Assembly (NCBI RefSeq): GCF_030316895.1
Contig: NZ_JASZYV010000003.1
Location: 310,001-374,000 of the forward strand
From: Variovorax dokdonensis
GTDB taxonomy: Bacteria; Pseudomonadota; Gammaproteobacteria; Burkholderiales; Burkholderiaceae_C
DNA length: 64,000 nt
Direction: 5' to 3'
In this document: one piece after another, positions 28,230 through 40,714 of the stretch
Position numbering within the stretch: the stretch's first letter is position 1
Layout: each line of letters starts with the position of its first letter
Notes under the pieces: model-generated
The model's database searches: none
Told to the model about the DNA's origin: nothing
The model's input: only the letters and a program-made list of their open reading frames with translations
Translations under genes and position numbers: made by a program

Positions 28230-28253
28230 CCTTGCGCCCGTAGAATCCGCCCC

Positions 28254-28511
28254 ATGACCACTGAAAAGAAGCAAACCGCGTTCACGCGCGCTCTGACCCC
28301 CAGCAACGAACTGGCAGCCATCATTGGCGCCACGCCTCAGCCTCGTACTCAGGTCACCAAGCTGCTGTGGGACTACATCAAGGCCAACAACCTGCAAAAC
28401 CCCGCCAACAAGCGCAACATCCTTTGCGATGCCAAGCTCCAGGCGGTGATGGGCAAGCCTGAAGTCACGATGTTCGAGATGTCCGGCCTGGTCGGAAAGC
28501 ACCTTTCCTGA
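28254..28511 (+). CDS. SWIB/MDM2 domain protein
   Basis: 85 residues made almost entirely of one SWIB domain (LTPSNELAAIIGATPQPRTQVTKLLWDYIKANNLQ, then KRNILCDAKLQAVMGKPEVTMFEM). Such stand-alone SWIB proteins are known in chlamydiae and many proteobacteria; in bacteria they are thought to affect DNA topology or chromatin but are little studied. No operon partner; followed by a 340-base stretch without a gene. Confidence 0.92.
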   Translation: MTTEKKQTAFTRALTPSNELAAIIGATPQPRTQVTKLLWDYIKANNLQNPANKRNILCDAKLQAVMGKPEVTMFEMSGLVGKHLS

Positions 28512-28850
28512 TCCGAACCCGCAGTGCGGGAGACGACGCAGGAAGCCGCCGACGCCTGTCGGCCCGTGCTTGCATGCAGTATTGGCACGCGCTGATGCAC
28601 AGACCCCGCCACTGTTGAGACACTGACTTCACGGCGCCGGCCAAGCCCTCACGGGTACCCCGGAGTCGCAGGGGCCCTCCGACCAAGACCACTTGGCGGA
28701 GGGCTTTCTGTTTTGTGGCGCCCTGAAAGCTGAACGCCGCAAAGTGGCAAGGCGTTACATCCCGGGTTCGCAAAGCCGAACACCCCATGACGCATGGCGT
28801 CCTAGACTTTTTGGCTGCCGCAAGGGCAGAACCAAAGAGAGACAAGACCC
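28512..28850. other. Gene-free stretch with structured, possibly transcribed sequence
   Basis: 339 bases without a convincing reading frame. The first 200 bases hold several hairpins, including CGTGC/GCACG near 28565-28590 and CCCC/GGGG near 28657-28674, and end in a strong intrinsic terminator (28674-28714). This could be the 3' region of the SWIB mRNA or an independent small RNA. The last 130 bases are the likely promoter of the serine hydrolase gene. Confidence 0.4.
28674..28714 (+). terminator. Strong intrinsic terminator
   Basis: GCCCTCCG (28674-28681) pairs perfectly with CGGAGGGC (28697-28704); CCAAG/CTTGG inside the loop extends the stem, and TTTCTGTTTT follows. It lies 163 bases after the SWIB stop. 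Confidence 0.85.
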
Positions 28851-30173
28851 ATGAGATCCAAGACCGCCACCCTGACTGTCACCTGCACGGCCATTGCCGC
28901 CGCATTCCTCTGCCTCAGCGCAGCCGCGCAGTCCCCCGCCCCGCTCGACGCCGCGGCCTCCGACCCGGCCGTGATGGGCTGGATGAAGGGCGCACCGCCG
29001 CCGGCCGACAAGACCATCCAGCGCGCCGACGCCAGCTACTACAAGTTTCCCCAGACCCGTTGGTCCTTCTCCAACTGGAGCCAGTTCATGCCCACCCACA
29101 GCGTGTGGCGCGGCGAAGGAGCGGTGGCCAAGCTTTCGGGCGCTTCTGACGGCAAGCTGGAGCAGCTGCACTTCAAGCCCATGAACGGCGGCCAGGACAT
29201 GACCGTCGCGCAGGCCCTGGCCGCCGGCTATACCGATTCGGTGGTCGTGCTGCACAAGGGCAAGATCGCCTACGAGCGCTATTGGGGCGTGACCAGCGCG
29301 CACACGCAACACATCGCGATGTCGGTCACCAAGTCCTTCGTCGGCACCCTGGCCGCGACGCTCATCGCCGAGGGCAAGCTCGACCCCAAGGCCCTGGTCA
29401 CGCAATACATCCCCGAACTCAAGGAGTCAGGCTTCGCCCAAGCCACGGTGCAGGACGTGCTGGACATGACCAGCGGCGTGCGCTTCTCCGAAAACTACGC
29501 CGACCCCAAGGCCGAGATCTGGACCTACGTGCGCGCGGGCGGCATCTTGCCGCGCCCCGCCGACTACAGCGGCCCGACCAATTTCTACGACTTCGCGAAG
29601 ACGGTGGACAAGGCGAACGAACCCGGTTCGACCTTCGCCTACCAGACCGTCAATTCGGATGTGGCCGGCTGGCTGGTGCGCCGCGTCTCGGGCAAGAACG
29701 TGGGCGAGCTTTTGTCGGAGCGCATCTGGAGCAAGCTCGGCGCGGAGCGCGACGGCATCTTCGCGCTCGATTCGGCGGGCAACGAGTTCGCCGGCGGCGG
29801 CCTGAATGTGACCACCCGCGACCTGGCCCGCTTCGGCGAGATGATGCGCCTGGACGGCCGCTACAACGGACAGGTCATCGTGCCCAAGGCCGCCGTCGAC
29901 AGCATCCGCGCCGGCGGCAACCGCGAAGTGTTCGCGACGCCGGCCAACGCGCTGCTTAAGGGCTGGAGCTACAAGGACATGTGGTGGATCTCGCATGACG
30001 ACCACGGCGCCTACATGGCCCGCGGCGTTCATGGCCAGGCCATCTACATCGATCCGAAGGCGCAGGTCGTGATCGCCCGCTTTGCCTCGCACCCCGCGGC
30101 AGCCAACTCGGCGAGCGATCCGGTCATGCTGCCGATGTACCGCGCGATCTCGGACGAACTGATGCAGCACTGA
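28851..30173 (+). CDS. Serine hydrolase, beta-lactamase class C/EstB family
   Basis: 440 residues with a signal peptide (LTVTCTAIAAAFLCLSAAAQ). The SxxK motif is SVTK (Ser158, Lys161) and a Tyr-containing second motif follows in FAYQTVNSD. This family includes penicillin-binding-like peptidases, esterases and 6-aminohexanoate-dimer hydrolases (NylB); the long N-terminal part and MTSGVRFSENYADP resemble the NylB/EstB side more than true AmpC. Probably periplasmic. An AGAGAGACAAG purine run precedes the ATG. Confidence 0.85.
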   Translation: MRSKTATLTVTCTAIAAAFLCLSAAAQSPAPLDAAASDPAVMGWMKGAPPPADKTIQRADASYYKFPQTRWSFSNWSQFMPTHSVWRGEGAVAKLSGASDGKLEQLHFKPMNGGQDMTVAQALAAGYTDSVVVLHKGKIAYERYWGVTSAHTQHIAMSVTKSFVGTLAATLIAEGKLDPKALVTQYIPELKESGFAQATVQDVLDMTSGVRFSENYADPKAEIWTYVRAGGILPRPADYSGPTNFYDFAKTVDKANEPGSTFAYQTVNSDVAGWLVRRVSGKNVGELLSERIWSKLGAERDGIFALDSAGNEFAGGGLNVTTRDLARFGEMMRLDGRYNGQVIVPKAAVDSIRAGGNREVFATPANALLKGWSYKDMWWISHDDHGAYMARGVHGQAIYIDPKAQVVIARFASHPAAANSASDPVMLPMYRAISDELMQH

Positions 30174-30222
30174 GGCGAAGCGACGGCGCGGCCGGATGGG
30201 CGCCATCGCCCATACTCCACGC

Positions 30223-31017
30223 ATGATCTGGATCGCACTCTACTTCGCCACCGGCGCCTTCGTGGGCTTTCTGGCGGGGCTTCTCGGCATCGGCGGGGGG
30301 ATGACGCTGGTGCCTGTGCTGGCGGCGATGTTCACGGCGCAGCAGTTCGCGCCGGACCATGTGGTGCATCTGGCCTTGGGAACGGGCATGGCGTCGATCA
30401 TGTTCACTTCCAGCGCCAGCGTGCGTGCGCACCATCGCCTGGGCGGCGTCGACTGGGCCCTGGTGAAGCGCCTGGGCCCGGCCATGGTCGTCGGGGCGCT
30501 ACTGGCCACCGCGATGTCGGCATGGGTGCCGCAGCGCGCACTGGCCCTGGCCTTCAGCGCCATCGTCTACGCGGGGGCCACGCAGATCCTGCTGGGGCGC
30601 AAGCCGTCGGCCGCGCGCACGCTGCCGGGCACGCCTGCCCTGGTCGGTATCGGGCTCGTGATCGGCGTGATCTGCGGGCTCGTCTCGGCGGGCGGCGCTT
30701 TCCTCACCGTGCCGTTCATGCTGTTCTGCGGGGTCTCGATGACCACCGCGATCGGCACCGGCGCCGCCCTGGGCGTTCCGGTGGCCGTGATGGGCACGCT
30801 GGGCTATGTGTTCAGCGGCTGGAGCGTCCCGGGCCTGCCGCCCCTCGCACTGGGTTTCGTCTACGGCCCCGCGCTCGCCGGCATCGTGGCCGGCAGCGTG
30901 CTGACCGCGCCGATGGGTGCCCGCGCCGCGCATCGGCTGCCCATCGTCCTGCTGCGCCGCGTCTTCGCCGGCCTGCTCTACCTGCTGGCGACGAAGATGC
31001 TGTGGACCTACCTGTAG
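30223..31017 (+). CDS. TauE/SafE family sulfite exporter-like permease
   Basis: 264 residues with about eight hydrophobic helices and the paired TauE motifs GAFVGFLAGLLGIGGGMTLVPVL and GLVSAGGAFLTVPFML. Members export sulfite, sulfoacetate or other organosulfonates, but many have unknown cargo. The start at 30223 (MIWIALYF) is chosen because the first helix begins there; a start at 30196 is possible. Confidence 0.88.
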   Translation: MIWIALYFATGAFVGFLAGLLGIGGGMTLVPVLAAMFTAQQFAPDHVVHLALGTGMASIMFTSSASVRAHHRLGGVDWALVKRLGPAMVVGALLATAMSAWVPQRALALAFSAIVYAGATQILLGRKPSAARTLPGTPALVGIGLVIGVICGLVSAGGAFLTVPFMLFCGVSMTTAIGTGAALGVPVAVMGTLGYVFSGWSVPGLPPLALGFVYGPALAGIVAGSVLTAPMGARAAHRLPIVLLRRVFAGLLYLLATKMLWTYL

Positions 31018-31110
31018 GGCCCGCCTGCCTGCAGTGCCCGCTGGGGCCGCCCCGTCAACGTCTTTCAGATCGTGCCGTGCGCTCAGTGCCGCCCGACAAC
31101 GCCCGAATCC

Positions 31111-32273
31111 TCAGTCCAGGTTCTTGCGGGCCAGAAAGTCCGACATCAGATCGGCAATCTGCACGTTGTTCAGATCTGAAAATGGAAAGTGCGTGTTGCC
31201 CCGGATGCCGATCTGGGGCAAGTGCACCAAGGTGGCATCGCCCCCGTGTCGATTGATGGCCTCGACCCAGAGCCGGGCCATCGCGAGCCGAACCCGCCAG
31301 TTGTCTTCGCCGGGATTCGGCGAGGGCTGCGCGGGAATGTTGTCGCCATAGAAGACCACGATGGGGACGCGCGTCAGCTTGTCGAACTCGGCCTTTGCCA
31401 CCTCGACCGCTTCGAGCGGCCCCGCCGCGCTAGGCATCGCGGGCGGCGCTTCGCCGGAAGGAAAGACGAAGCCGCTGCCGGGCTCATAGGCGACGACCCC
31501 GCGCACCTGCGGGTTCATCATGGCCACGGTCCATCCAAGTCCCCCGCTGTGCGAATGTGTCACAAGCACACCCGGCCCGATCTTGTCGAACAATGCGGAC
31601 ACCGCCTGGGTGGCCACCTGAGGGTCGAAGGGCCCTGTGTCGGGAACCATCTGGCGGAAATACTGATTGAGCGCCTCGGCGTCCCGCGAGAACTGCACAC
31701 CCGCAAAAAACTCCGGCCAGCGGCCCAGCCTGAACATGTTGAACCAGCGCTGATCGTCGGGCGTTGCGCTGACACTCCCGGCGACCGTGCTCCGCCCCGC
31801 CCCTGCCCGGCGCGGCTGATCGACCAGATAAACCGGGAAGCCCCGACGCAGGAAGATCGTCTGGTAGCCCTCCCTGCCGTCAGCCGTGGTCTCCCACGTC
31901 TTTCCGAACTGGCCAAATCCATGCCACATGACGAGCGGAAGCTGGCGCCGGTTCTGCGGCACCTGATAGAAGACGCGCGCATGGTCGCCGTGCAGGGTCT
32001 GCCCCTGCGGCATGACGGGACGAGCCGGGTCAAACGTGCCCGGCTGCCGCACCACCGTGCCACCGACCGCAAAGCTGCCTTGTGCCTGAATCACCAACGG
32101 CGCCTGCTCGACCACCCTGCCAGGTGCAGTGACTGCAGCCATTGGCGCCGCCGCATTCTCCGCAGCGACTGCCACGCCGGAGAGGATCAGGCTGGCCGCC
32201 GCGCACGCGCGCAGGAACCTTGAAGCTTGCTCGCCAAGCGGCAGCCCGGCGATCAGGCAAATTGGGTTCGCCA

Positions 32274-32274
<1 letters not shown>
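31111..32274 (-). CDS. Exported alpha/beta hydrolase
   Basis: 387 residues. Signal peptide (FLRACAAASLILSGVAVAA) then an alpha/beta-hydrolase fold: oxyanion motif MWHGFGQFGKTWE and nucleophile elbow THSHSGG. Resembles the esterase group found in periplasmic detoxification operons; substrate unknown. Its ATG shares one base with the stop of the aldo/keto reductase upstream, so translation is coupled. Last gene of the run that starts with paoA. Confidence 0.85.
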
Positions 32275-33140
<866 letters not shown>

Positions 33141-33163
33141 TCAGGGGTTGTGACGTATGTCGG

Positions 33164-33757
33164 CTATCGCCGAAAAGGTTGTTGGCGAAGCCAGTGATCC
33201 ACGCGCTCCATGACCTGGCGCTCCTGCTCGCCCTGCATCACGAAGCCTTCCTGAAGGCGCGCCGCCGGCGCATGCCGGGCGATCACGTCGCGGCTGTTGC
33301 CCACGCCGTAGCCGCCATGCGTGATGAAGGGAATCAGCGTCTTGCCCGCCAGATCGTGCGCCGCCAGGAAGCTTCGGACAATCGGCGGCGCTGTCTCGCC
33401 CCAGATCGGAAAGCCCAACAGCACGGTGTCGTAGCGGTCGATGTCGGCCACCTTCGCCCTGAGCGCCGGCTGGGTGGCGCGGTCGCGCTCCTGACGTGCC
33501 TGTTCAACGGTGGCCAGGTAGTCCTCGGGATAAGCGGTCGCCGGTTCGATCTCGAACTCCTGCGCGCGCAGCGCGCGCCGAAGCAATCCGGCCACGACAC
33601 GCGTATTGCCTGTGCGAGAGAAGCAGGCGACGAGTACGGTCGAGTCCGTCGTCGACGGCGCTGCGTCTTGCGCTTCGGCCAGCGTCGAGCGGCCGAACGC
33701 GACGCCTGCCAGCGAAGACAGCAGCAGGCGGCGAGTCGGGTCATTCATCGAAGGCAT
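33164..33757 (-). CDS. Exported flavodoxin with Tat-type signal
   Basis: 197 residues. The N-terminus MPSMNDPTRRLLLSSLAGVAFGRSTLAEAQ is a twin-Arg-type signal, followed by a flavodoxin domain: FMN phosphate loop FSRTGNTR, LLGFPIWGETAPPIVRSFL and THGGYGVGNS. Flavodoxins are usually cytoplasmic; export through Tat would allow folding with FMN first. ATG at 33757 chosen over 33748 because a GGGGATC purine run lies before it. Sits 17 bases after the AKR stop in the paoABC run. Confidence 0.85.
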   Translation of the reverse strand: MPSMNDPTRRLLLSSLAGVAFGRSTLAEAQDAAPSTTDSTVLVACFSRTGNTRVVAGLLRRALRAQEFEIEPATAYPEDYLATVEQARQERDRATQPALRAKVADIDRYDTVLLGFPIWGETAPPIVRSFLAAHDLAGKTLIPFITHGGYGVGNSRDVIARHAPAARLQEGFVMQGEQERQVMERVDHWLRQQPFRR

Positions 33758-33774
33758 TCGCCGATCCCCGAGAT

Positions 33775-35181
<1,407 letters not shown>

Positions 35182-35185
<4 letters not shown>

Positions 35186-35655
35186 GGGCGTACTCCGTAT
35201 TGGGCGTCGCTGACTTTTTCCAGCCAGTTGACCGACTTGCCATCGACCGGTTCGGTGATGGCCATGTGCGTCATGGCCGTGGTGGCGCTGGCGCCATGCC
35301 AGTGCTTTTGGCCAGGTGGAATCCACACCACGTCGCCGGGCCGGATATCGTGCACCGCGTCGCCCCAGCGCTGCACATGGCCCGAGCCTGCCGTGACGAC
35401 CAGGGTCTGCCCCGCCGGATGCGTGTGCCAGGCCGTGCGGGCGCCGGGTTCGAACGTCACGTACGCGCCGGTCGCATGGGTCGTGGGGCGAGTCTGGAAG
35501 AGCGGATCGACCCGCACCGCGCCCGTGAACGATTGCGCGGGCCCTTTGAACGAAGCCTGTGTACCGTTGCGGCTGACCTGCACGCTGCTTTCGGACTGCG
35601 CGAATCCCGATGCCGCCATGGACAGGGAAATGGCCGTCATTGCCATGGATTTCAA
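35182..35655 (-). CDS. Exported cupin domain protein
   Basis: 157 residues. Signal peptide ([15 protein letters not shown]) and one cupin domain with metal ligands in [10 protein letters not shown] and PGQKHWHGA. Such cupins are regularly coupled to CMD proteins and aldo/keto reductases; the reaction is unknown. Its stop overlaps the CMD start (ATGA). It lies 31 bases after the paoC-like gene, so it appears to belong to the same transcript. Confidence 0.88.
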
Positions 35656-35686
35656 TGCATGCTCCTTGCTTGATGTCGAGGTGGGC

Positions 35687-37888
35687 TCAGGCGGACGTCA
35701 CCGGCGGCATCTTGCCGATCAGCTTGTCCAGCGTGACCGGGTAGTCCCGCACACGCACGCCGGTTGCGTTGTAGATGGCGTTGGCCACGGCCGCCGCCAC
35801 GCCGCAGATGCCCAGTTCGCCCACGCCCTTGGCCTTCATCGGTGAAGAGATGGCGTCGGTCTCATCCATGAAGACCACTTCCTGATGCGGAATGTCGGCA
35901 TGCACCGGCACTTCGTAGCCGGCCAGATCGTGGTTGACGAAAAAGCCCAGGCGCTTGTCGATCGCCAGCTCTTCCATCAGCGCCGCGCCCACCCCCATCG
36001 TCATGGCGCCGATCACCTGGCTGCGCGCGGACTTGGGGTTAAGAATCCGGCCCGATGCGCACACGGCCAGCATGCGGCGAACCCGCACCTCGGCGGTGTA
36101 GGCATCCACGGCCACCTCGACGAAGTGCGCGCCGAAGGTGGACTGCTGGAAGCGCTTGTTCAGCTCGGCGAATTCGATGGTGTCTTCGGCCACGATGGGG
36201 GTGTCGCCGGCCAGGCCGGCCAGAGGCACGCTGCGTCCGCCCGCGGTGACCAGGCCATCGGAGAAGCTCGCACCCGACACGTCCACGCCCACGCGCGCCG
36301 CCACGGCTTCGCGCAGCTTCACGCACGCCGCATACACGCCGGCGGTGGAGCAGTTGGCGCCCCATTGGCCGCCCGAGCCCGCCGAAACCGGGAAGGTCGA
36401 ATCGCCGAGCCGAACGACCACCCGCTCCAGCGGCACGCCCATCATCTCGGCCGCGGTCTGCGCGATGATGGTGTAGCTGCCCGTGCCGATGTCCGTCATG
36501 TCGGTTTCCACCGTCACCAGGCCCTGGCGGTCGAGCGCAACGCGTGCGCCGGACTTGGTGACCTGGTTGTTGCGGAAGGCCGCGGCCATGCCGGTGCCGA
36601 TCCACCAGCGGCCTTCGCGCCGCTGCGCCGGCTTGGTGCTGCGCTGTGCCCAGCCGAAGCGCTCGGCGCCGACGCGCATGCACTCGACCAGTTGGCGCTG
36701 CGAGAACTTGCGTTCGGGCTTTGCCGGGTCGACCTGCGTGTCGTTGATCACGCGCAGTTCGAGCGGGTCCATGCCGAGCTTTTCGGCCAGTTCATCCATG
36801 GCGATCTCCAGCGCCATGAGACCGGGCGCCTCCCCGGGGGCGCGCATGGCGTTGCCCTCGGGCAGGTCGAGCGTGGCCAGGCGCGTGCCGGTCAGCCGGT
36901 TCTCGCCTGCGTAGAGCCAAAGCGTCTGCTGCACCGCGTTCTCCGGCTTGCCGCCGACGAGGTTGCCAGACCAGCTCTCGTGTCCGATGGCAGTGAGCTT
37001 GCCGGCCTTCGTCGCGCCAAGGCGGATGCGCTGGATCGTCGCAGGCCGGTGAGTGCTGTTGTTGGCCATCAACGGACGTTGCATCGCCACCTTCACCGGC
37101 CGCTTGACTGCGCGCGCGCCCAGGGCCGCCAGCAGCGCGTCGGCGCGCAAGAACAGCTTCGCGCCAAAGCCGCCGCCGACGTAGGGCGAGACGACATGCA
37201 CCTTGTCGCGGCCGATGCCCAGCGTGGTCGCCAGCTCGGACGCGTTCCACTCGATCATCTGGTTGGAGGTCCAGATCGTGAGCTTGTCGCCGCTCCAGGC
37301 CGCCGTGGTGGCAAACGGCTCCATCATCGCGTGCGAATGGTCGGGCGTGGAATAGGTCGCGTCCAGTTGCACCTCGGACTTGGCGAACGCACCGGGGAAG
37401 TCGCCGATGGCGCTGTTGCGGTCGATCGTCTTGCGGTCGGTCGCGGCCCTCGCATCGGCCAGGTCGTAGACGCCGTCGGCGTGGGTGTATTGCACCTTCA
37501 GCAAGTGCGCCGCGGCGCGTGCCTGCTCGAAGCTCTCGGCCACCACCAGCGCGATGGCCTGATGGTAGTGCTCCACGTTCGGCCCGCCCAGCAGCCTCGC
37601 GGTGTTGTAGCTGCCCTTGCCGAGCTTGCCCGCGTTATCCGCCGTCACGATGGCCAGCACGCCGGGCGCAGCCTTGGCGCGCGCCTGGTCGATGGCAGCG
37701 ATGCGGCCCTTCGCGACGTCGGCGCCGACGATATAGCCATAGGCGGCGTGGGGAGCCACGTCCTGGCGCTCGTAGGCATAGCGCGCCGTGCCGGTGGTCT
37801 TCAGCGGACCGTCGATGCGGTCCACCGGCTTGCCGACGACCTTGAGCTGATCGATGGGGTTGGTGGTGGCGGGGGTGTCGAACCTCAT
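35687..37888 (-). CDS. paoC: Periplasmic aldehyde oxidoreductase, molybdopterin-binding subunit
   Basis: 733 residues, matching PaoC (732 in E. coli). Xanthine-dehydrogenase-family large subunit binding the Mo cofactor: [15 protein letters not shown], and the catalytic Glu in [10 protein letters not shown] near the C-terminus. Oxidises aldehydes to acids using water. No own signal; exported with PaoA. The dedicated chaperone PaoD/XdhC is not found in the window. Confidence 0.92.
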   Translation of the reverse strand: MRFDTPATTNPIDQLKVVGKPVDRIDGPLKTTGTARYAYERQDVAPHAAYGYIVGADVAKGRIAAIDQARAKAAPGVLAIVTADNAGKLGKGSYNTARLLGGPNVEHYHQAIALVVAESFEQARAAAHLLKVQYTHADGVYDLADARAATDRKTIDRNSAIGDFPGAFAKSEVQLDATYSTPDHSHAMMEPFATTAAWSGDKLTIWTSNQMIEWNASELATTLGIGRDKVHVVSPYVGGGFGAKLFLRADALLAALGARAVKRPVKVAMQRPLMANNSTHRPATIQRIRLGATKAGKLTAIGHESWSGNLVGGKPENAVQQTLWLYAGENRLTGTRLATLDLPEGNAMRAPGEAPGLMALEIAMDELAEKLGMDPLELRVINDTQVDPAKPERKFSQRQLVECMRVGAERFGWAQRSTKPAQRREGRWWIGTGMAAAFRNNQVTKSGARVALDRQGLVTVETDMTDIGTGSYTIIAQTAAEMMGVPLERVVVRLGDSTFPVSAGSGGQWGANCSTAGVYAACVKLREAVAARVGVDVSGASFSDGLVTAGGRSVPLAGLAGDTPIVAEDTIEFAELNKRFQQSTFGAHFVEVAVDAYTAEVRVRRMLAVCASGRILNPKSARSQVIGAMTMGVGAALMEELAIDKRLGFFVNHDLAGYEVPVHADIPHQEVVFMDETDAISSPMKAKGVGELGICGVAAAVANAIYNATGVRVRDYPVTLDKLIGKMPPVTSA

Positions 37889-37891
37889 CGT

Positions 37892-38842
37892 TCAGCTCCT
37901 TGCTTCGGCCAGTACGGCCTCAAGCGTGCGCTCGGCCAGAGCCAGCTTGAATTCGTTGTGCTCGGTGGGCCGGGCGCCCGCGAAGAGCGCGGTGATCACG
38001 GCGCTGGCACCGCGTGGCAGCCGCGCTTCGGCGGACTCGAGCCGCCACGGCTTGGGCGCAACGCCGCCGAGCGCCACGCGGCCGGTGCCGCCCGGCTGCA
38101 CGATGGCCGCCACCGACACGAGTGCGAAGGCGTACGACGCCCGGTCGCGCACCTTGCGATAGACGTGCTTGCCGCCCACCGGTGCCGGCAGCGTGACGGC
38201 GGTGATCAGTTCGCCCGGCAGCAACGCGTTCTCCACATCCGGCGTCTGGCCCGGCAGCTTGTGGAAGTCCGCAATGGGGATCACGCGCCGGGCGCCGCCG
38301 CCGCGCAGGGTTTCGACCTTGGCGTCGAGCACTCGCAATGCCACCGCCATGTCGCTGGGGTGCGATGCGATGCAGGCGCTGCTCGTGCCCACCACGGCGA
38401 GTTGGCGGCTGACGCCGCCGATGGCCGCGCAGCCGCTGCCCGGCTTGCGCTTGTTGCACGCCTGGGCGGTGTCGTAGAAGTACGGGCAGCGCGTGCGCTG
38501 CAGCAGGTTGCCGGCCGTGGTCGCCTTGTTGCGCAGTTGCGCCGAGGCGCCGGCGAGCAAGGCACGCGACAGCACGCCGTAGTCGCGCCGCACGCGCTCG
38601 TGCGCCGCCAGGTCCGTATTGCGCACCAGTGCGCCGATGCGCAGGCCGCCATCCGGCGTGGCCTCGACAGTGTCGAAGCCCAGGCCATTGACGTCGATGA
38701 GGTGCGTGGGCGCCTCGATCTCCAGCTTCATCAGGTCCAGCAGGTTGGTGCCGCCAGCAATGAAGCGCGCATTGGGCGAGCGGGACGCCGCACTGACCGC
38801 TTGCGCCGGCGAGGCCGCGCGTTCGTAAGTGAAGGCCTTCAT
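37892..38842 (-). CDS. paoB: Periplasmic aldehyde oxidoreductase, FAD subunit
   Basis: 316 residues (PaoB 318). FAD-binding motif [13 protein letters not shown], and the extra cysteine insert [21 protein letters not shown] that binds a [4Fe-4S] cluster in PaoB-like subunits. Carries electrons between the Mo site and acceptor. Overlaps paoA by four bases. Confidence 0.92.
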   Translation of the reverse strand: MKAFTYERAASPAQAVSAASRSPNARFIAGGTNLLDLMKLEIEAPTHLIDVNGLGFDTVEATPDGGLRIGALVRNTDLAAHERVRRDYGVLSRALLAGASAQLRNKATTAGNLLQRTRCPYFYDTAQACNKRKPGSGCAAIGGVSRQLAVVGTSSACIASHPSDMAVALRVLDAKVETLRGGGARRVIPIADFHKLPGQTPDVENALLPGELITAVTLPAPVGGKHVYRKVRDRASYAFALVSVAAIVQPGGTGRVALGGVAPKPWRLESAEARLPRGASAVITALFAGARPTEHNEFKLALAERTLEAVLAEARS

Positions 38843-39492
38843 GCTTTCTCCCCCGCGACTTCGGCGATGGCGTCAGCGATGTTGCTGTAGGCCCCGCAGC
38901 GGCAGATGTTGCCGCTCATCCGTTCGCGGAACTCGATGGTGCTCATCTCGGGAGCGCCGTTCAGGTCGACCGTGACGTGGCTGGGAACGCCCTCGGCCAC
39001 TTCGGCCAGCATGCCCACGGCAGAGCAGATCTGCCCGGGCGTGCAGTAGCCACACTGGTAGCCGTCGTGCTTGACGAATGCCGCCTGCATGGGATGCAGA
39101 TGGCCGGGTTGCCCGAGGCCCTCGATGGTCGTGACCTTCGCGCCTTCGTGCATCACCGCCAGCGTCAGGCACGAATTGATGCGCCGCCCTTCGACCATGA
39201 CCGTGCATGCGCCGCACTGGCCGTGGTCGCAGCCCTTCTTGGTCCCCGTGAGATGCAGGTGCTCGCGCAAGGCGTCGAGCAACGTCGTGCGTGCATCGAG
39301 CACGAGCCGGTGCGTCTTGCCGTTGACGTCGAGCGTGACCGGCATGGGCGCGGGTTCGCCGGTGGCGCGCACGGGATTGGTCTGGGCGGACGGGGCGGCT
39401 GCGGCACCCGTCAGGGCGGGCACCGAAGCAGTGGCGGCACCCGCCTTCAGCAGGCCGCGGCGGGAGATCGTGAACTCGTCGGGGTGGGTCAT
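38839..39492 (-). CDS. paoA: Periplasmic aldehyde oxidoreductase, iron-sulfur subunit with Tat signal
   Basis: 217 residues. Tat signal [19 protein letters not shown] and two [2Fe-2S] clusters: [14 protein letters not shown] with a further Cys, and QCGYCTPGQ with NICRCGAY. The signal carries the whole folded PaoABC complex across the inner membrane. First gene of the leftward run, divergent from a LysR gene. Confidence 0.93.
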   Translation of the reverse strand: MTHPDEFTISRRGLLKAGAATASVPALTGAAAAPSAQTNPVRATGEPAPMPVTLDVNGKTHRLVLDARTTLLDALREHLHLTGTKKGCDHGQCGACTVMVEGRRINSCLTLAVMHEGAKVTTIEGLGQPGHLHPMQAAFVKHDGYQCGYCTPGQICSAVGMLAEVAEGVPSHVTVDLNGAPEMSTIEFRERMSGNICRCGAYSNIADAIAEVAGEKA

Positions 39493-39693
39493 GCGGGGGT
39501 CCGTTTCATCGAGGGCGGCGTATTGAGTGGTCGCTCAGGGCGCGCTGCACACGGATTGCCGGCGCAGCTGGAGGATCGGCCGCTTCGCCAACCCTGGGCA
39601 GGACTTTAGGACCGCGCTTGCGGTCCGACTAGACCACGCGGACTTGAAGGACTGACAAGGTGCTGTTGATAATGGGGCCGCTAGGATGCGCCG
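39493..39693. promoter_or_regulatory. Divergent paoA/LysR promoter with a perfect palindrome
   Basis: GGACCGC-GCTT-GCGGTCC at 39609-39626 is a perfect seven-base dyad, about 67 bases before the LysR start and 117 before paoA. GGAC motifs repeat on both sides (39601, 39640, 39649). Candidate LysR operator; it has no T-tract and lies upstream of both genes, so a terminator is unlikely. Confidence 0.5.
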
Positions 39694-40665
39694 ATGCCCA
39701 TCAATGAACTGCGTTCGATCGCGACGTTTGCCAAGGCCGCCGAACTGGGCAGCCTGCGCCAGGCTGCCGCTGCCCAAGGCATGACGCCACAAGCGGCCAG
39801 CCAGGCCCTGGCGCAGCTTGAGCGCTACCTGGGCGTGCGGCTCTTCCACCGCACGACGCGCAGCCTGTCGCTCACTGACGAGGGGCGCCAATTCCTCGAA
39901 GGCGCGCAGCCCGCGCTGATCGGCATGCAGCGGGCGCTGCTCATGGCGCGGCAGTCGAAAGACGAGATCGCAGGACCACTGCGCATCGTCGGGCCGCACT
40001 CTGTCTTTGCGCCGGTGCTGTGGCCGGTACTCGACGAGTTCTGTCGCCTCTACCCGGAGGTGCAGCCGGACGTGCAACTGGACGACCGCATCGGCAACTG
40101 GGTCGAAGACCGCGTCGACGTCGGATTTCGCATCGGCCGATCGCCGGCGGAGGGGGTCATCGCGCGCAAGCTGTTTCCGCTTCAGCTCATCATCTGCGCG
40201 GCGCCCGCGTACCTTGCGGCGCATGGCGCGCCGGACAGCCTCCATGCGCTTGCCGTGCACCGCTGCAGTGTGTTTCGCAGTTCAGCGACCGGTAAGGTTC
40301 TTCCCTGGTACGTCAAGGTGGAAGACAGCATCGTCCAGCATGAGGTCGTGCCCGCGCTGTGCTTCAACGACGAAGTGCTGGAGACCGAGGCCGTGCTGGC
40401 GGGCCACGTGCTGGGCCTGCTGACCAGCGTGGCGGCGGCGCCGCACATTCGGTCGGGGCGACTGGTGCCTTTGCTGGTCGATCACGTGGCCGACCAGTCC
40501 AGCACCTTCGTCTACTACGGCAGTCGCGCCGAACAACCCAGGCGGGTGCGGGCGTTCATCGACCTGGCCGTCCAGCGGCTGACCGACAACCCGGACTATG
40601 TGTTGACCGCCAAGGAGTTGAGAGGCGCGCAAGCCAAGGGCCGCAAGGCCTTTGAGCGAGGGTAG
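39694..40665 (+). CDS. LysR family transcriptional regulator
   Basis: 323 residues. N-terminal helix-turn-helix MPINELRSIATFAKAAELGSLRQAAAAQ, then FHRTTRSLSLTDEGRQFLEGA as in the AaeR/DmlR-like LysR group. Transcribed away from paoABC and its downstream redox genes, so likely their regulator. Confidence 0.92.
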   Translation: MPINELRSIATFAKAAELGSLRQAAAAQGMTPQAASQALAQLERYLGVRLFHRTTRSLSLTDEGRQFLEGAQPALIGMQRALLMARQSKDEIAGPLRIVGPHSVFAPVLWPVLDEFCRLYPEVQPDVQLDDRIGNWVEDRVDVGFRIGRSPAEGVIARKLFPLQLIICAAPAYLAAHGAPDSLHALAVHRCSVFRSSATGKVLPWYVKVEDSIVQHEVVPALCFNDEVLETEAVLAGHVLGLLTSVAAAPHIRSGRLVPLLVDHVADQSSTFVYYGSRAEQPRRVRAFIDLAVQRLTDNPDYVLTAKELRGAQAKGRKAFERG

Positions 40666-40714
40666 CTGGCGTTCGACCGGGTCGCCCAGTGCCCGACTTG
40701 CTGCGCCGCGCTCC

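Noticed and set aside
28603..28618. CCCCGCCACTGTTGA, similar to the conserved core of cobalamin riboswitches
   Set aside because: The other conserved B12-box elements (GGTG before it and GCCAGGAGACC after it) are missing, and the next gene is a serine hydrolase, not a cobalamin gene.
35885..38890. 1001-codon open frame on the plus strand opposite paoBC
   Set aside because: Antisense shadow produced by the high third-position GC of paoC and paoB; the encoded sequence has no family motifs, whereas the minus-strand genes are clear.
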